Assembly (NCBI RefSeq): GCF_001690495.1
Contig: NZ_LZGS01000048.1
Coordinates: forward strand, 81,821-145,820
Source of the DNA: Gilliamella sp. App4-10
GTDB taxonomy: Bacteria; Pseudomonadota; Gammaproteobacteria; Enterobacterales; Orbaceae
DNA length: 64,000 nucleotides
Reading direction: 5' to 3'
Below are positions 1 through 8,543 of the stretch, in pieces; the first letter of the stretch is position 1; each line of letters opens with the position of its first letter. The notes below the pieces were generated by a model. The model did no database searches and was not told the origin of the DNA. It saw only the letters and a program-made list of their open reading frames with translations. Position numbers and translations under genes: made by a program.

Positions 1-541
1 TTAGTTTTTCGCCGTTATAATCAATGAGCTCACATGGAATGATAATTAAACCTTTATCTTTTTGCCCGTTAAAAAATTCGAATCGATGATGTAAAAAACA
101 GGTTAATTTTGCTGGGAAAGTTGTTGGTGGTGCATCGGTAGCTTTATCTTTATCATTAAATACTATTCCTGCTTCAGTTGTATTTGAGAAAATAAATTCT
201 AAATCAGGATTTTCAGCACATTTTAAATATAATTGATAATTTTGATATATCAAGATTTCACGATTAACTGAGTAGATAATTTGAGGTATAGCAATAGCAT
301 CACCTTGTTCATTAAGACCGCGAATAATAGTTGTATAAATTCCATCTTGTTCATTAATTGAGGGTTGATGGGTATCAATAGGCCTTATAATTGTTACACC
401 ACTATTAAAGTCTGTTTTTGTGTTTAGATTATCAATAATCCAATCAACAAATGCTCTTAAAAAATTACCTTCACCAAATTGGATAATCTTTTCAGGGTAA
501 TTTCGACCAGGAAAGTTAGTTCTATTTAATTGTTTAGCCAT
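1..541 (-). CDS. uxaB: Tagaturonate reductase (altronate oxidoreductase), N-terminal part
   Basis: The first ~180 residues of a gene that runs off the left edge of the window. UxaB reduces D-tagaturonate to D-altronate with NADH in the galacturonate pathway and also serves L-galactonate catabolism. The translation starts [20 protein letters not shown] and contains [38 protein letters not shown] and [11 protein letters not shown], which follow E. coli UxaB closely as I remember it. The frame is open through base 1, so the leading 'tta' is not an in-frame stop. The ATG at 541 is preceded by AAAGAGAAC, inside a strong inverted repeat. It lies downstream of the LgoR-like regulator and the ACS permease, all on the minus strand. 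Confidence 0.9.
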   Translation of the reverse strand, partial: MAKQLNRTNFPGRNYPEKIIQFGEGNFLRAFVDWIIDNLNTKTDFNSGVTIIRPIDTHQPSINEQDGIYTTIIRGLNEQGDAIAIPQIIYSVNREILIYQNYQLYLKCAENPDLEFIFSNTTEAGIVFNDKDKATDAPPTTFPAKLTCFLHHRFEFFNGQKDKGLIIIPCELIDYNGEKL

Positions 542-544
542 ATA

Positions 545-591
545 ATAGTTCTCTTTAATTATGTGGTTAGGCAGTAAATAAAGAGAACTAT
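545..591 (-). promoter_or_regulatory. Inverted repeat in the uxaB leader overlapping its ribosome binding site
   Basis: Perfect 13-bp arms (545-557 and 579-591) with a 21-nt loop, directly upstream of the uxaB ATG at 541. On the minus strand the 3' arm contains the AAAGAGAAC Shine-Dalgarno region, so pairing would bury it. It could be an RNA element controlling translation or a DNA operator for a dimeric regulator; the sequence does not decide. Confidence 0.55.
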
Positions 592-659
592 AAAAGAGGA
601 TTAAAAACCGTATTCATTTTTTTTGTTTTTTCGTGTTGAGTATAAAATTTTTTTGTTTT

Positions 660-1577
660 TTATCTGTTTTTTATGGTTAATGTTCGACCAATCGACTCTT
701 GCATTGATGTTTTAGCTGTATTTAGATGTCGGCATAATGCTGCGATGGCAGCCTGTTCATCTTTTTGTAAAATTGCTGTTAATATCGCAATATGTTCCGA
801 TACGGCAATATTATTACGTTCTTTTAAATTACTGTTGTCCCACTGATAATGAAAATGAAAGATAACCGAAATTAAATCAAAAGACTGCATGAAAAATGGA
901 TTATCATTACAAGACAGAATTAACTGATGAAAATCACGATCAAGCGTTGAAAAAAGTGTATATTCATCTTGTATATTTTTCTGAAAATTCTTATGGTGTT
1001 GTAATAATTCTCGTGCTTTTATCCAGTTAATGTGATTATCAGGTTGAGCCATAAATGCTTTAAGCGCAAATATTTCTAAGACACTCCTAAATTCATAAAG
1101 TTTTTCTGCATAATCTTTGGCAAATGTAACTAATTTCCATTCTCCTTTTTTTATGTTATTAATCAGTCCATAATGTAAAAAACGTAATAAAAATTCACGA
1201 ACTACAACGGGATTCACTTTTGTATCTTTTGCAAGTTGAATTTCGTTAAAATTATCACCAGGTAATAACTTCTTATGATTTATTAAATGGTAAAAATAGG
1301 TTTCGAATTTTTTATCTTGTAACGATCTTTTTTCAAAAATACAGGCTATTTTATCCTCATTTGTTGGTTCTCGTAATAAATGGTATTGATTATTGTTAAA
1401 CAGGAGAATTTCTGTTTTGCATAAATGCTCTAGTACTGCTCGAATAGTTGTTCTACTCACATTAAAAGTATCAGCAAGAATTGAAATAGAAGGTAATGGA
1501 AAAGATAATATTTTGTTATTAATACAATCAATAAATTGATTAATGGTATTTTGCCTTAGTGTCTGACTTCTGCCCAT
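660..1577 (-). CDS. lgoR: GntR-family regulator, LgoR-like (L-galactonate regulator)
   Basis: Transcription factor of the GntR/FCD group. The 305 residues hold two helix-turn-helix segments: residues ~28-60 (LADTFNVSRTTIRAVLEHL) and ~95-150 (the second, typical GntR-like domain, with NPVVVREFLLRF). An all-helical FCD effector domain follows, about 155-295, with FRSVLEIFALKAF and LDRDFHQLIL. The N-terminus MGRSQTLRQNTINQFID and the segment ISVIFHFHYQWD match E. coli YjjM/LgoR as I remember it, including the extra N-terminal HTH. The stop is 118 bp before the uxaB start, and an ACS permease precedes the gene. That context fits L-galactonate, which LgoD oxidises to tagaturonate, the UxaB substrate. 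No lgoD is visible in the window. Confidence 0.75.
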   Translation of the reverse strand: MGRSQTLRQNTINQFIDCINNKILSFPLPSISILADTFNVSRTTIRAVLEHLCKTEILLFNNNQYHLLREPTNEDKIACIFEKRSLQDKKFETYFYHLINHKKLLPGDNFNEIQLAKDTKVNPVVVREFLLRFLHYGLINNIKKGEWKLVTFAKDYAEKLYEFRSVLEIFALKAFMAQPDNHINWIKARELLQHHKNFQKNIQDEYTLFSTLDRDFHQLILSCNDNPFFMQSFDLISVIFHFHYQWDNSNLKERNNIAVSEHIAILTAILQKDEQAAIAALCRHLNTAKTSMQESIGRTLTIKNR

Positions 1578-1618
1578 ATTATGTTTCTCGATAATGTTAT
1601 GGTGATTATAAGAATTTA

Positions 1619-1654
1619 AGAAAATCCTACCAAATATTTTTAATAGGATTTTCT
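1619..1654 (-). terminator. Hairpin terminator after the ACS permease gene
   Basis: Perfect 11-bp inverted repeat (1619-1629 and 1644-1654) just past the permease stop. On the minus strand the second arm ends in TTTTCT followed by TAAATTCTT, a modest T-tract. It may partly separate permease from regulator transcription. Confidence 0.6.
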
Positions 1655-1669
1655 AATAAAAAGGCTAAG

Positions 1670-2950
1670 TTATAAAGTAGATTGAATTTCTGTAATTGGT
1701 TTAATATCTTTCAATACGAATAAATATACGAATGCACCTATAGCACAAGCACAACCTGAAACCACGAGAGCATACATAAATGAACCTGTTGCGCCAATAA
1801 TATACCCAGTTACAATGGGTCCTAATATGCCACCACAATTTGAAACCGTATTTTGAATTCCACCTAAAACGGATGTCATATTTCTTGGCGCAATATCGCC
1901 AGGTAGACACCAAATAGCTGAACCAGCAAAGGCCAGCCCAATATATGAAATACAAAGTAAAACCATCATTATGATTATAGAATCAACTAAGCCGGCAAGT
2001 GTAATTGATGTTGCAATTAACATTCCTGCAACCAAATTAAATTTTCTAGCAAGATTGATATTATTGGTTTTTATATAAATAAAATCAGTTAACCAACCAC
2101 CAAACCATTGTCCAATTATACCACATAAGGGCGGTAACATGGCCAAAAAGCCCATTTCAGTTAAGCTTAAACCACGTTCTTTCATTAAATAGGTGGGGAA
2201 CCAAGTAATGAAAAAATAGACTGCATAATTAAGCATAAAAAATCCAACACACATAGCAACTACATTGCGGTATTTTAATAATTGATACCATTTCATTGGT
2301 TGTATGGTATCTATTCCTTCTTTTTTGATTTGACCTTCACGAATATATTTTAATTCTGTTGTACTTATACTTGGGTGTTGTTCTGGATCTCGGTAAATAC
2401 ATAACCACCAAACAACCCAAACAAGACCTAAAGCACCACAAATAAAGAATGTCGCATGCCATCCCCAGACCGCAATAATCCAAACAACAAGAGGCATCGT
2501 AAAAGCTGTCCCGAAGCGTGAACCACTATCAAATAGTGCGGTAACGCGTCCTCTTTCTTTATCAGGGAACCATTTTGCTGTAATTCCGCCATTGCAAGGA
2601 TATGCGGCAGCTTCTCCAATACCCATAAACACTCGAGCAAAAATGAAACCGATAGGAGATGTTGCTAATGCCGTTGCGCCAGTTGCTAAAGACCACCAAG
2701 TTACTGATACTGCAAGCGTTCTTCTTTGCCCAAAACGATCTGCAAGGAATCCAGCAGGAATTTGACAACACGCATAACTTAAGAAAAATGCAGACATGAT
2801 CCATCCCATTGCTTCAGGTGAAATATTTAAATCAATCGCAATAATAGGTGCAGCTGCAGACATTACAGTTCTATCTAAATAATTAATCACAATAGCAAAT
2901 AACATAAGTATTGCTATATGGAATCGAACACGACTATTCTTTTTAGGCAT
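1670..2950 (-). CDS. MFS permease of the anion:cation symporter family, sugar-acid type
   Basis: Twelve-helix MFS protein of 426 residues, the usual length for ACS-family sugar-acid transporters (ExuT, GarP, DgoT, LgoT). The first helix carries AIVINYLDRTVMSAAAP, the typical ACS 'NYxDR' start. The cytoplasmic loop after helix 2 has FLADRFGQRR, and the domain contains FARVFMGIGEAAAYP and AKWFPDKERGR, close to the family consensus WFPxxERG. Neighbouring lgoR and uxaB suggest L-galactonate or a related hexonate as substrate, possibly LgoT, but specificity cannot be read from the sequence. The start is preceded by AAAGAGG about 7 nt upstream. It is divergent from the LacY-like permease across 438 bp. 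Confidence 0.85.
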   Translation of the reverse strand: MPKKNSRVRFHIAILMLFAIVINYLDRTVMSAAAPIIAIDLNISPEAMGWIMSAFFLSYACCQIPAGFLADRFGQRRTLAVSVTWWSLATGATALATSPIGFIFARVFMGIGEAAAYPCNGGITAKWFPDKERGRVTALFDSGSRFGTAFTMPLVVWIIAVWGWHATFFICGALGLVWVVWWLCIYRDPEQHPSISTTELKYIREGQIKKEGIDTIQPMKWYQLLKYRNVVAMCVGFFMLNYAVYFFITWFPTYLMKERGLSLTEMGFLAMLPPLCGIIGQWFGGWLTDFIYIKTNNINLARKFNLVAGMLIATSITLAGLVDSIIIMMVLLCISYIGLAFAGSAIWCLPGDIAPRNMTSVLGGIQNTVSNCGGILGPIVTGYIIGATGSFMYALVVSGCACAIGAFVYLFVLKDIKPITEIQSTL

Positions 2951-3292
2951 AAAAAACCTCTTTATATAAATTATTCAATAATATATTTAATTATTTATAT
3001 TGTTAATTAGGATGATAAAGACTACTAGTGCATAGGTCATTTCATTAAAATGGCTATATCGATAGTAGAGAAAAAATTTATTGAGATAAGGAATTATTTG
3101 TTTGATTGTGGTCGGGATAATATTTTTCTGTTTTTTATTTGTTTTTTTTATTTTTGTTCATTTATATTAAATCTTCATCAATTTAAAGCATTCCTTTTTT
3201 ATAACAATAGCGTGTTATTATTATTTAATTTGTTGATTTTTAATATTTAAATTTTTGATTTTAGCTGTTTTTGTCTAAGTTAATAAAATAAT

Positions 3293-3308
3293 TATGATAT
3301 TGATCACA
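3293..3308 (+). promoter_or_regulatory. CRP-like site upstream of the GH172 operon
   Basis: TATGA-N6-TCACA, one mismatch from TGTGA-N6-TCACA, 80 bp before the permease start. It suggests catabolite activation of the operon. Confidence 0.55.
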
Positions 3309-3329
3309 TTTATCCAATAAATCTTTTAA

Positions 3330-3345
3330 AGCTAAATTTTTAGCT
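3330..3345. promoter_or_regulatory. Palindrome, candidate operator of the LacI-type regulator
   Basis: AGCTAAA-TT-TTTAGCT, 7-bp perfect arms around a 2-bp centre, 43 bp before the permease start. The outer arms resemble Cra-type operators (GCTGAA...TTCAGC), but the usual central CG of LacI-family sites is absent. Assignment to the regulator at 5810-6808 is inference. Confidence 0.4.
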
Positions 3346-3388
3346 CTGCATACTCAATTGCAGTGGTTCACTCTTTATAGGATAAATT

Positions 3389-4618
3389 ATGATAAGTGCA
3401 TTTTATAACAAGCCTACTTATTGGTTCGCTTCCTGTTACAGCTTTATGTATTACGCTGCAGGTAGTTTCGTTTTTTCGTTTTATGCCATATGGCTAAGTA
3501 AGGAGATTGGCTTAACAGCAAAACAGACTGGCATTATTTATTCATTTAATTACTTTGTTTCGCTCATCATTATGATTGTGTATGGTGTTTATCAAGATAA
3601 ATTAGTACTGAAAAAACAGCTTATCTGGTTTCAAAGTATTATTATCACATTAGCCGCGCCTGCATTAATTTATGTTTATGAACCGCTACTAAAGCATAGT
3701 TTTTATATTGGTGTCATCTTTGGTAGTTTCTTTTTAGGTTTTGGTTGGGTTGCAGGGATGGGGTTAATTGACTCTTACTGTGAAAAAATCAGCCGCGCTT
3801 TTGGTTTCGAGTTCGGTCAATGTCGCACGTGGGGGTGCATTGCTTATGCAGTAGGAACTTTTATAGCCGGTATTTTAATTAGTCTTAATCCACATCTAAA
3901 TTTTTGGGCTGCATCGGGTGTAGGTATCTGTTTTATGCTACTTAATCTCAATTTTAAACCCGATTTAAGTCAATCAGCAGAAACTGTCTTCCAAAAAAAG
4001 GACAAGCTAAGTTTTAATGAAATTATATCAGTGTTTACACTGAAAAAATTTTGGATATTTGTTATCTATGTGCTTGGAACTTATAGCCTTTACAATATTT
4101 ATGATCAACAGTTATTCCCTGTTTATTTCACTCAGCAGTTTGACGATATCAATGATGGTTATCGCTTATATGGCATATTAAATTCGTTTCAAGTTTTTTT
4201 AGAAGCGGTGGTCATGTTTTGTGTTCCATTTGTTGTCAATCGTGTGGGAGCAAAAAATGCGTTAATTTTTGCTGCGTTTATTTCAGCTTCTCGCATCTTC
4301 CTTACTGGACATGTTAATAGTATTGCGATTATTTCCATAATTAAACTCATGCACTGCTTGGAGATTTCTACCATTTTAGTCTCAGTATTTAAATATATTG
4401 ATATTAATTTTAATGCTCGTCTTTCTGCAACGGTCTTTTTAATCGGTTATCAGGTGGCAGGTTCTATCGGTGTTATTTTGTTTTCCACCCTTGTTGGTGA
4501 TTTTTACGATACCGCCGGTGCGGCAACCACATTTAATAATCTTGGGTTAGTTGTTTTAGGATTTATGATTTTTGCTATTTTCTTCTTAAACGGTGATAAA
4601 AAAAGAAGATACAAATAA
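3389..4618 (+). CDS. Oligosaccharide:H+ symporter (LacY/CscB family)
   Basis: MFS permease of 409 residues with twelve predicted helices. It aligns with LacY over its length: FEFGQCRTWG corresponds to the LacY segment with Arg144, and LMHCLEIS to the helix-10 segment with His322 and Glu325. At the position of LacY Glu126 the protein has Asp (GLIDSYCEKISR), which I recall as the residue in sucrose permease CscB. This points away from lactose and toward a furanoside or sucrose-like substrate. It is followed after 49 bp by the GH172 gene and then a LacI regulator, so it most likely imports the substrate of that glycosidase. AGGA precedes the ATG. Confidence 0.85.
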   Translation: MISAFYNKPTYWFASCYSFMYYAAGSFVFSFYAIWLSKEIGLTAKQTGIIYSFNYFVSLIIMIVYGVYQDKLVLKKQLIWFQSIIITLAAPALIYVYEPLLKHSFYIGVIFGSFFLGFGWVAGMGLIDSYCEKISRAFGFEFGQCRTWGCIAYAVGTFIAGILISLNPHLNFWAASGVGICFMLLNLNFKPDLSQSAETVFQKKDKLSFNEIISVFTLKKFWIFVIYVLGTYSLYNIYDQQLFPVYFTQQFDDINDGYRLYGILNSFQVFLEAVVMFCVPFVVNRVGAKNALIFAAFISASRIFLTGHVNSIAIISIIKLMHCLEISTILVSVFKYIDINFNARLSATVFLIGYQVAGSIGVILFSTLVGDFYDTAGAATTFNNLGLVVLGFMIFAIFFLNGDKKRRYK

Positions 4619-4667
4619 TAAATAGTTAAAGAAAATTACGTTTAATAAATGTTAGTAAGGATTCACA

Positions 4668-5786
4668 ATGAACATATATAATTCAGTCACACAATTTCAC
4701 TTTGAACAAACCAGAACCATTTCGCCTGAAAATATGACGGGTGAAAAAGGTCAATCTTGCATGAAAGCGAGCGCTTTAGGACCAAGTCGTAAAGGGCAAG
4801 GTTGCATAACAATACCAGCAGGTGAAACAGTCACTATCGCTGAAATTACAGGACCTGCGGAAATTCGTCACATGTGGTTTACCTTAACAGATAGAACACA
4901 TCGCGGTAGTTTTGTGTTACGTGATGTTGTTATCCGCATTTATTGGGATGATGAAAAAGTACCATCAGTCGAAAGCCCAATCGGTGATTTTTTCTGTAAT
5001 GGTTTTGGCGCAAGATGTGATATTAACTCCATGCCCATTGTGGTCAATCCAACAGGGGGATTTAACAGTTACTTTAGAATGCCTTTTAATAAAAAAGCAA
5101 GAATTGAAATTCAAAATGAACATGAAGCAGATTTACAACATTTCTTTTTCACCATTAATTATGCCTTAATGCCACAACCATTTGATGCACCGCTTTATTT
5201 TCATGCTCAATGGCGCAGACAAAGAGTAACCAATTATGCCGAAGATTATGTATTATTAGATAATATCGAAGGTTATGGCTACTATGTTGGTACTTACTTA
5301 GCATTAACAGCCTTGGAACGTTACTGGTGGGGAGAAGGAGAATTTAAATTCTATCTGGATGATGATAGCGAATATCCAACCCAACACTCAACAGGCTCTG
5401 AAGACTATTTTGGTGGGGCATGGGCATTTCATAATCGTGATAGCCAAGGTCGTCCATCAGCTAAATGTTTTCAAACGTTATTTATGGGCTACCCCTATCA
5501 GACTAATCGTGATGCAACGCGCGATTTTTTTCAAACTGGAGATGCGAATCCAGTACACGGTTTTGGCGACGATGCATTGCCTATGCATGGTTTATATCGT
5601 TGGCATTTACCTGATCCGATTGCATTTCACAAAAATATCAAGCTTACCTTTCAACAAATAGGTAATGATGATATAAGATTATATGAGCGTTGTGATGATA
5701 TAGCCAGTGTTGCATATTGGTATCAAAATCCATCGGTTAACTGTAATCCAACATTTCCTAACAAACAGCTACGCACTCCTCGTTGA
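4668..5786 (+). CDS. DUF2961 / GH172 family glycoside hydrolase
   Basis: Cytoplasmic protein of 372 residues with no signal peptide. DUF2961 is glycoside hydrolase family 172, whose characterised members act on alpha-D-fructofuranosides (including difructose dianhydride I) or on D-arabinofuranosides. Family landmarks visible here: IRHMWFTL near residue 68, IYWDDEKVPSVESPIGDFF near 91-109, then WWGEGEFKFYLDDDSEYP and STGSEDYFGGAW. Glu223 (in GEGE) and Glu245 (in TGSEDYF) sit where I expect the catalytic pair. The gene is flanked by a LacY/CscB-type permease and a LacI regulator, so an intracellular step after uptake of a small fructose- or arabinose-containing sugar is likely. The exact substrate cannot be read from sequence. 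Confidence 0.85.
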   Translation: MNIYNSVTQFHFEQTRTISPENMTGEKGQSCMKASALGPSRKGQGCITIPAGETVTIAEITGPAEIRHMWFTLTDRTHRGSFVLRDVVIRIYWDDEKVPSVESPIGDFFCNGFGARCDINSMPIVVNPTGGFNSYFRMPFNKKARIEIQNEHEADLQHFFFTINYALMPQPFDAPLYFHAQWRRQRVTNYAEDYVLLDNIEGYGYYVGTYLALTALERYWWGEGEFKFYLDDDSEYPTQHSTGSEDYFGGAWAFHNRDSQGRPSAKCFQTLFMGYPYQTNRDATRDFFQTGDANPVHGFGDDALPMHGLYRWHLPDPIAFHKNIKLTFQQIGNDDIRLYERCDDIASVAYWYQNPSVNCNPTFPNKQLRTPR

Positions 5787-5809
5787 TATAAAAGGAAATA
5801 GTAATATCT

Positions 5810-6808
5810 ATGGCGAGTAATAAATTAAAAATCAATGATATTGCTCGTTTAGCTGGCGTGTCGGCAACGACCGTCAGCCATATTTTTAATAAACGAGATA
5901 AAAAATATCGTATTTCACCACAAACGAGGCAACGTGTATTATCCATTGCTGAGCAATACAGTGAACAGGCCCATATTCGCCAATATCTAGTTAAAGCAAA
6001 TAGTACCGATACGATAGGTGTGATAGTGCCAGACATTTCCAACTCTTTTTTTTCCATGTTTTTGCACTATTTAGAAGCTTCATTCAGGAAAAAGAACATA
6101 CAATTATTAATCACTTGTAGTCATTATAATAAAGACGTAGAAATTAAAGTGGCACAGAACTTAGTTGAGCGAAAAGTCGATGCAATGATTGTCGCTACTT
6201 CATTAGATAGCGATGAGTTTTATATTAGTATTAATCAAAATACGCCTGTATTATTTTTCGATCGTTACCTTAAAGATACACGGTTACCGTTTATTGCCAG
6301 CGAATCATTAAACTCCGTCGCGGAGTTGATTCAGCCGTATGCTAGGCAACTAGATGAATTTTATTTTATTGGTTGTGACACACAGTTAACTTCGATTGAA
6401 GCTAGACTTAAAGGATTTAAGCAAGGGCTTAAAAATGTTGGTTTAGCTGTTAATCCACAATGGTTAGTGAGTGATAACTACCATCCAAATAAAGGTTATC
6501 AGTTACTTAAAGGGGTTCATGAGAAATTAGGGCGATTACCTAAAGCTATTTTCACACCATCTGGTAATTTGCTACAAGAGGTTCTAAGTTATTTAGTTGA
6601 AGTTAAAGTAAAACCTCAAGATATCTGCTTATGTTCTTATGATTATCATATCTATCTAGATTATTCCTACTACCCAATTGATGCAATTATGCAGGATTTT
6701 GAAAATATGGCTCATACTTGTGTTAATGTGATTAATGATTTGCTCAATTTCAACGAGTTAAAATATAATGCGTTTTTTATCAAACCACAAATTATTCGTC
6801 ATAGATAA
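5810..6808 (+). CDS. LacI-family transcriptional regulator of the GH172 operon
   Basis: 332 residues. An N-terminal LacI helix-turn-helix (INDIARLAGVSATTVSHIFN, about residues 8-27) and hinge region are followed by a periplasmic-binding-protein-like effector domain from about residue 67 (DTIGVIVPDISNSFFSMFL). The C-terminal part has FTPSGNLLQEVLSYL and a CSYDYHIYLDY segment in the usual effector-domain positions. The domain layout resembles Cra, ScrR and other fructose/sucrose regulators. The gene starts 23 bp after the GH172 stop and is probably the last gene of that operon. Likely a local repressor whose inducer is the imported sugar or its product. A candidate palindromic operator is at 3330-3345. 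Confidence 0.85.
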   Translation: MASNKLKINDIARLAGVSATTVSHIFNKRDKKYRISPQTRQRVLSIAEQYSEQAHIRQYLVKANSTDTIGVIVPDISNSFFSMFLHYLEASFRKKNIQLLITCSHYNKDVEIKVAQNLVERKVDAMIVATSLDSDEFYISINQNTPVLFFDRYLKDTRLPFIASESLNSVAELIQPYARQLDEFYFIGCDTQLTSIEARLKGFKQGLKNVGLAVNPQWLVSDNYHPNKGYQLLKGVHEKLGRLPKAIFTPSGNLLQEVLSYLVEVKVKPQDICLCSYDYHIYLDYSYYPIDAIMQDFENMAHTCVNVINDLLNFNELKYNAFFIKPQIIRHR

Positions 6809-6836
6809 TTGAACATTTTTTCATAACATTATACAA

Positions 6837-7319
6837 CTATCGATTAGCATTTTTCATAATTCGTGCTTTATCAACTTGCCATTGTCGTTCTTTGATATCA
6901 GTTCGTTTATCGTACTCTTTTTTACCTTTGGCCACACCAATTTTTACTTTTGCCCATGCGTTCTTCCAATATAGCGAAAGCGCTACAACGGTATAACCTT
7001 GGCGATTGATTTGACCAAATAATGAATTTAATTCGCGTTCATTTAATAACAATTTACGTGTGCGCATAGGTTCACAAACAACATGTGTTGATGCGACATT
7101 AAGTGGTGTGATAGTTGCACCAAAGAGCCATGCTTCGCCATCTTTAAGTAAAACATAACTGTCACTAATGTTGGCTTTTCCTGCACGTAGGGATTTTACT
7201 TCCCAACCTTGTAGGGATAATCCCGCCTCAATTTCCTCTTCAATAAAGTACTCATGGCGCGCACGTTTATTTAATGCAATGGTTGCCGAACCTGGCTTAT
7301 GTGATTTTTTCTTAGTCAT
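6837..7319 (-). CDS. smpB: SsrA-binding protein SmpB
   Basis: Binds tmRNA and carries it into stalled ribosomes for trans-translation. 160 residues, the same length as E. coli SmpB. Conserved stretches: [42 protein letters not shown]-like [11 protein letters not shown] and the basic C-terminal tail. I place the start at 7319 ([11 protein letters not shown]) rather than at 7361, because the upstream extension is not conserved and would overlap the ratA promoter region. It is divergent from ratA across 66 bp, the order known from enterobacteria. The tmRNA gene is not beside it here. Confidence 0.95.
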   Translation of the reverse strand: MTKKKSHKPGSATIALNKRARHEYFIEEEIEAGLSLQGWEVKSLRAGKANISDSYVLLKDGEAWLFGATITPLNVASTHVVCEPMRTRKLLLNERELNSLFGQINRQGYTVVALSLYWKNAWAKVKIGVAKGKKEYDKRTDIKERQWQVDKARIMKNANR

Positions 7320-7385
7320 AATGTGCGTTATTATAAAGTTACATGATATGATATGCCACAAATTTTAACTTTTTATTTTATTATT

Positions 7386-7817
7386 ATGGCACATGTTTTT
7401 CACGAAGTTATCGAGCCTTATTCTGTAGAGCAAATGTTTTGCTTAGTGAATGATATTGCTCGGTATCCTGAATTTGTTCCTGATTGTATCGCAACTGGCA
7501 TTATTAGCAAACAAGATAATACGTACACAGCGTTTATTGAAGTTGAGAAATTAGGTTTTAAAAAATCTTTCACTACAGTAAATCAAATTAATCAACCACA
7601 TTCTATTGAGATGAAATTGTTTGAAGGGCCATTTAAACACCTATCGGGAAGATGGCAATTTAGTTCACTCGGCGAGAGCAAAAGTAAAATTAGTTTTAGT
7701 TTAGACTTTGAGTTTAAAAATAAGTTATTAGATATTGCTTTTTCTCCGGTGTTTAAAGAGGTGATGACGAGTATGGTTAATGCGTTTTCAAAACGAGCAA
7801 GGCAGATTTATAAATGA
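7386..7817 (+). CDS. ratA: START-domain protein RatA (ribosome-associated, coenzyme-Q-binding type)
   Basis: Member of the polyketide cyclase/START family. E. coli RatA was described as a toxin blocking 70S assembly, and eukaryotic relatives (Coq10) bind ubiquinone. The start at 7386 gives 143 residues; the 11 codons upstream (from 7353) are not conserved. Visible family pattern: IEPYSVEQMFCLVNDIARYP, EFVPDC, IEVEKLGFKKSFTT, LFEGPFKHLSGRWQF and DFEFKNKLL. The stop overlaps the rnfH ATG (ATGA), so the two are translationally coupled. Confidence 0.9.
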   Translation: MAHVFHEVIEPYSVEQMFCLVNDIARYPEFVPDCIATGIISKQDNTYTAFIEVEKLGFKKSFTTVNQINQPHSIEMKLFEGPFKHLSGRWQFSSLGESKSKISFSLDFEFKNKLLDIAFSPVFKEVMTSMVNAFSKRARQIYK

Positions 7818-8092
7818 TAAATATACAAGTTGTTTATGCGTTACCAAATAACCCGACGGTAATTAATTGCGATGTAGATGAGCAAACGAATGTCTTGCAA
7901 GCAATTACAAAATCCAATATCTTATCGTTATGCCAGATAAAATTAGAAGATCATCTAATTGGTATTTATGGAAAACGTTGTGATCTTAATGAAGTGGTTA
8001 AAAATGGCGATCGTATTGAAATATATCGGCCTTTAATCAATGATCCTAAAGAAATAAGACGAAGAAAAGCTGCACAAAAAAATAATGGCTAA
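7814..8092 (+). CDS. rnfH: RnfH family ubiquitin-fold protein
   Basis: 92-residue UPF0125/RnfH protein, also called RatB, with a beta-grasp fold. Segments IQVVYALP at the N-terminus, GIYGKRCDLNEVVKNGDRIE and IYRPLINDPKEIRRRKA match the family signature (DRIEIYRPL...DPKxxRRxRA). The function is not settled. It shares an ATGA overlap with ratA, the standard gammaproteobacterial arrangement. Confidence 0.92.
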   Translation: MINIQVVYALPNNPTVINCDVDEQTNVLQAITKSNILSLCQIKLEDHLIGIYGKRCDLNEVVKNGDRIEIYRPLINDPKEIRRRKAAQKNNG

Positions 8093-8108
8093 CGGCAAAG
8101 GAAACCGA

Positions 8109-8543
8109 ATGCATAATCTGCTAATTGAAAAGATTGAAACTTTATGTAAAAAGCGAGGTATTAAACTGACAACGCAACGTCGTACAGTTTTAGATATTAT
8201 GCTAACTGCAAATAAAGCAATGAGTGCATATGATCTTTTGGATCTACTTAAAGTAAGTGAGCCACAAGCCAAACCACCTACAATTTATCGTGTGCTTGAA
8301 TTTTTACTTGAGCAAGGTTTCATCCATAAAGTTGAATCTTCTAATAGTTATATTATTTGCCCACATTTTCAAGATCCACAGCATATTTCAATTTTATTTA
8401 TTTGCGATAAATGTCAGCAGATCATTGAAAAACATTCAAAAGATATTGAATATCAATTTAAACAGTTAGCACAGCAAAGTGATTTTTTAATCAAACATAG
8501 CGTGCTTGAAATACACGGATTTTGTCAGCAGTGCCAACCTTAA
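8109..8543 (+). CDS. zur: Zinc uptake regulator Zur (Fur family)
   Basis: Zn-responsive repressor. The sequence matches E. coli Zur rather than Fur: SAYDLLDLLKVSEPQAKPPT, IYRVLEFLLEQGFIHKVES and NSYIICPHF. The zinc-site cysteines ICDKCQ and FCQQCQ are present, as are histidines in the C-terminal domain. I prefer the ATG at 8109 (144 residues), which has AAAGGA 6 nt upstream. The earlier in-frame ATG at 8085 overlaps rnfH by 8 nt and has no Shine-Dalgarno. The C-terminus is shorter than in E. coli and lacks the His-rich tail. The 3' end overlaps the start of the next membrane gene. Confidence 0.9.
   Translation: MHNLLIEKIETLCKKRGIKLTTQRRTVLDIMLTANKAMSAYDLLDLLKVSEPQAKPPTIYRVLEFLLEQGFIHKVESSNSYIICPHFQDPQHISILFICDKCQQIIEKHSKDIEYQFKQLAQQSDFLIKHSVLEIHGFCQQCQP

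Larger units (their letters stand above)
2951..3388. other. Divergent intergenic region between two permease genes
   Basis: 438 bp of very AT-rich DNA between the minus-strand ACS permease and the plus-strand LacY-like permease. It holds a CRP-like site (3293-3308) and a palindrome (3330-3345). The 66-codon open frame at 3050-3250 is made almost only of Phe, Leu, Ile and Asn from AT-rich sequence, and I do not count it as a gene. Confidence 0.6.

Noticed and set aside
3050..3250. 66-codon open frame between the two permeases
   Set aside because: Composition is almost only Phe, Leu, Ile and Asn from AT-rich DNA, no ribosome site, and the space is a divergent promoter region.
6809..6836. Possible tmRNA next to smpB
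   Set aside because: The space after smpB is only 28 bp, so there is no room for the RNA.
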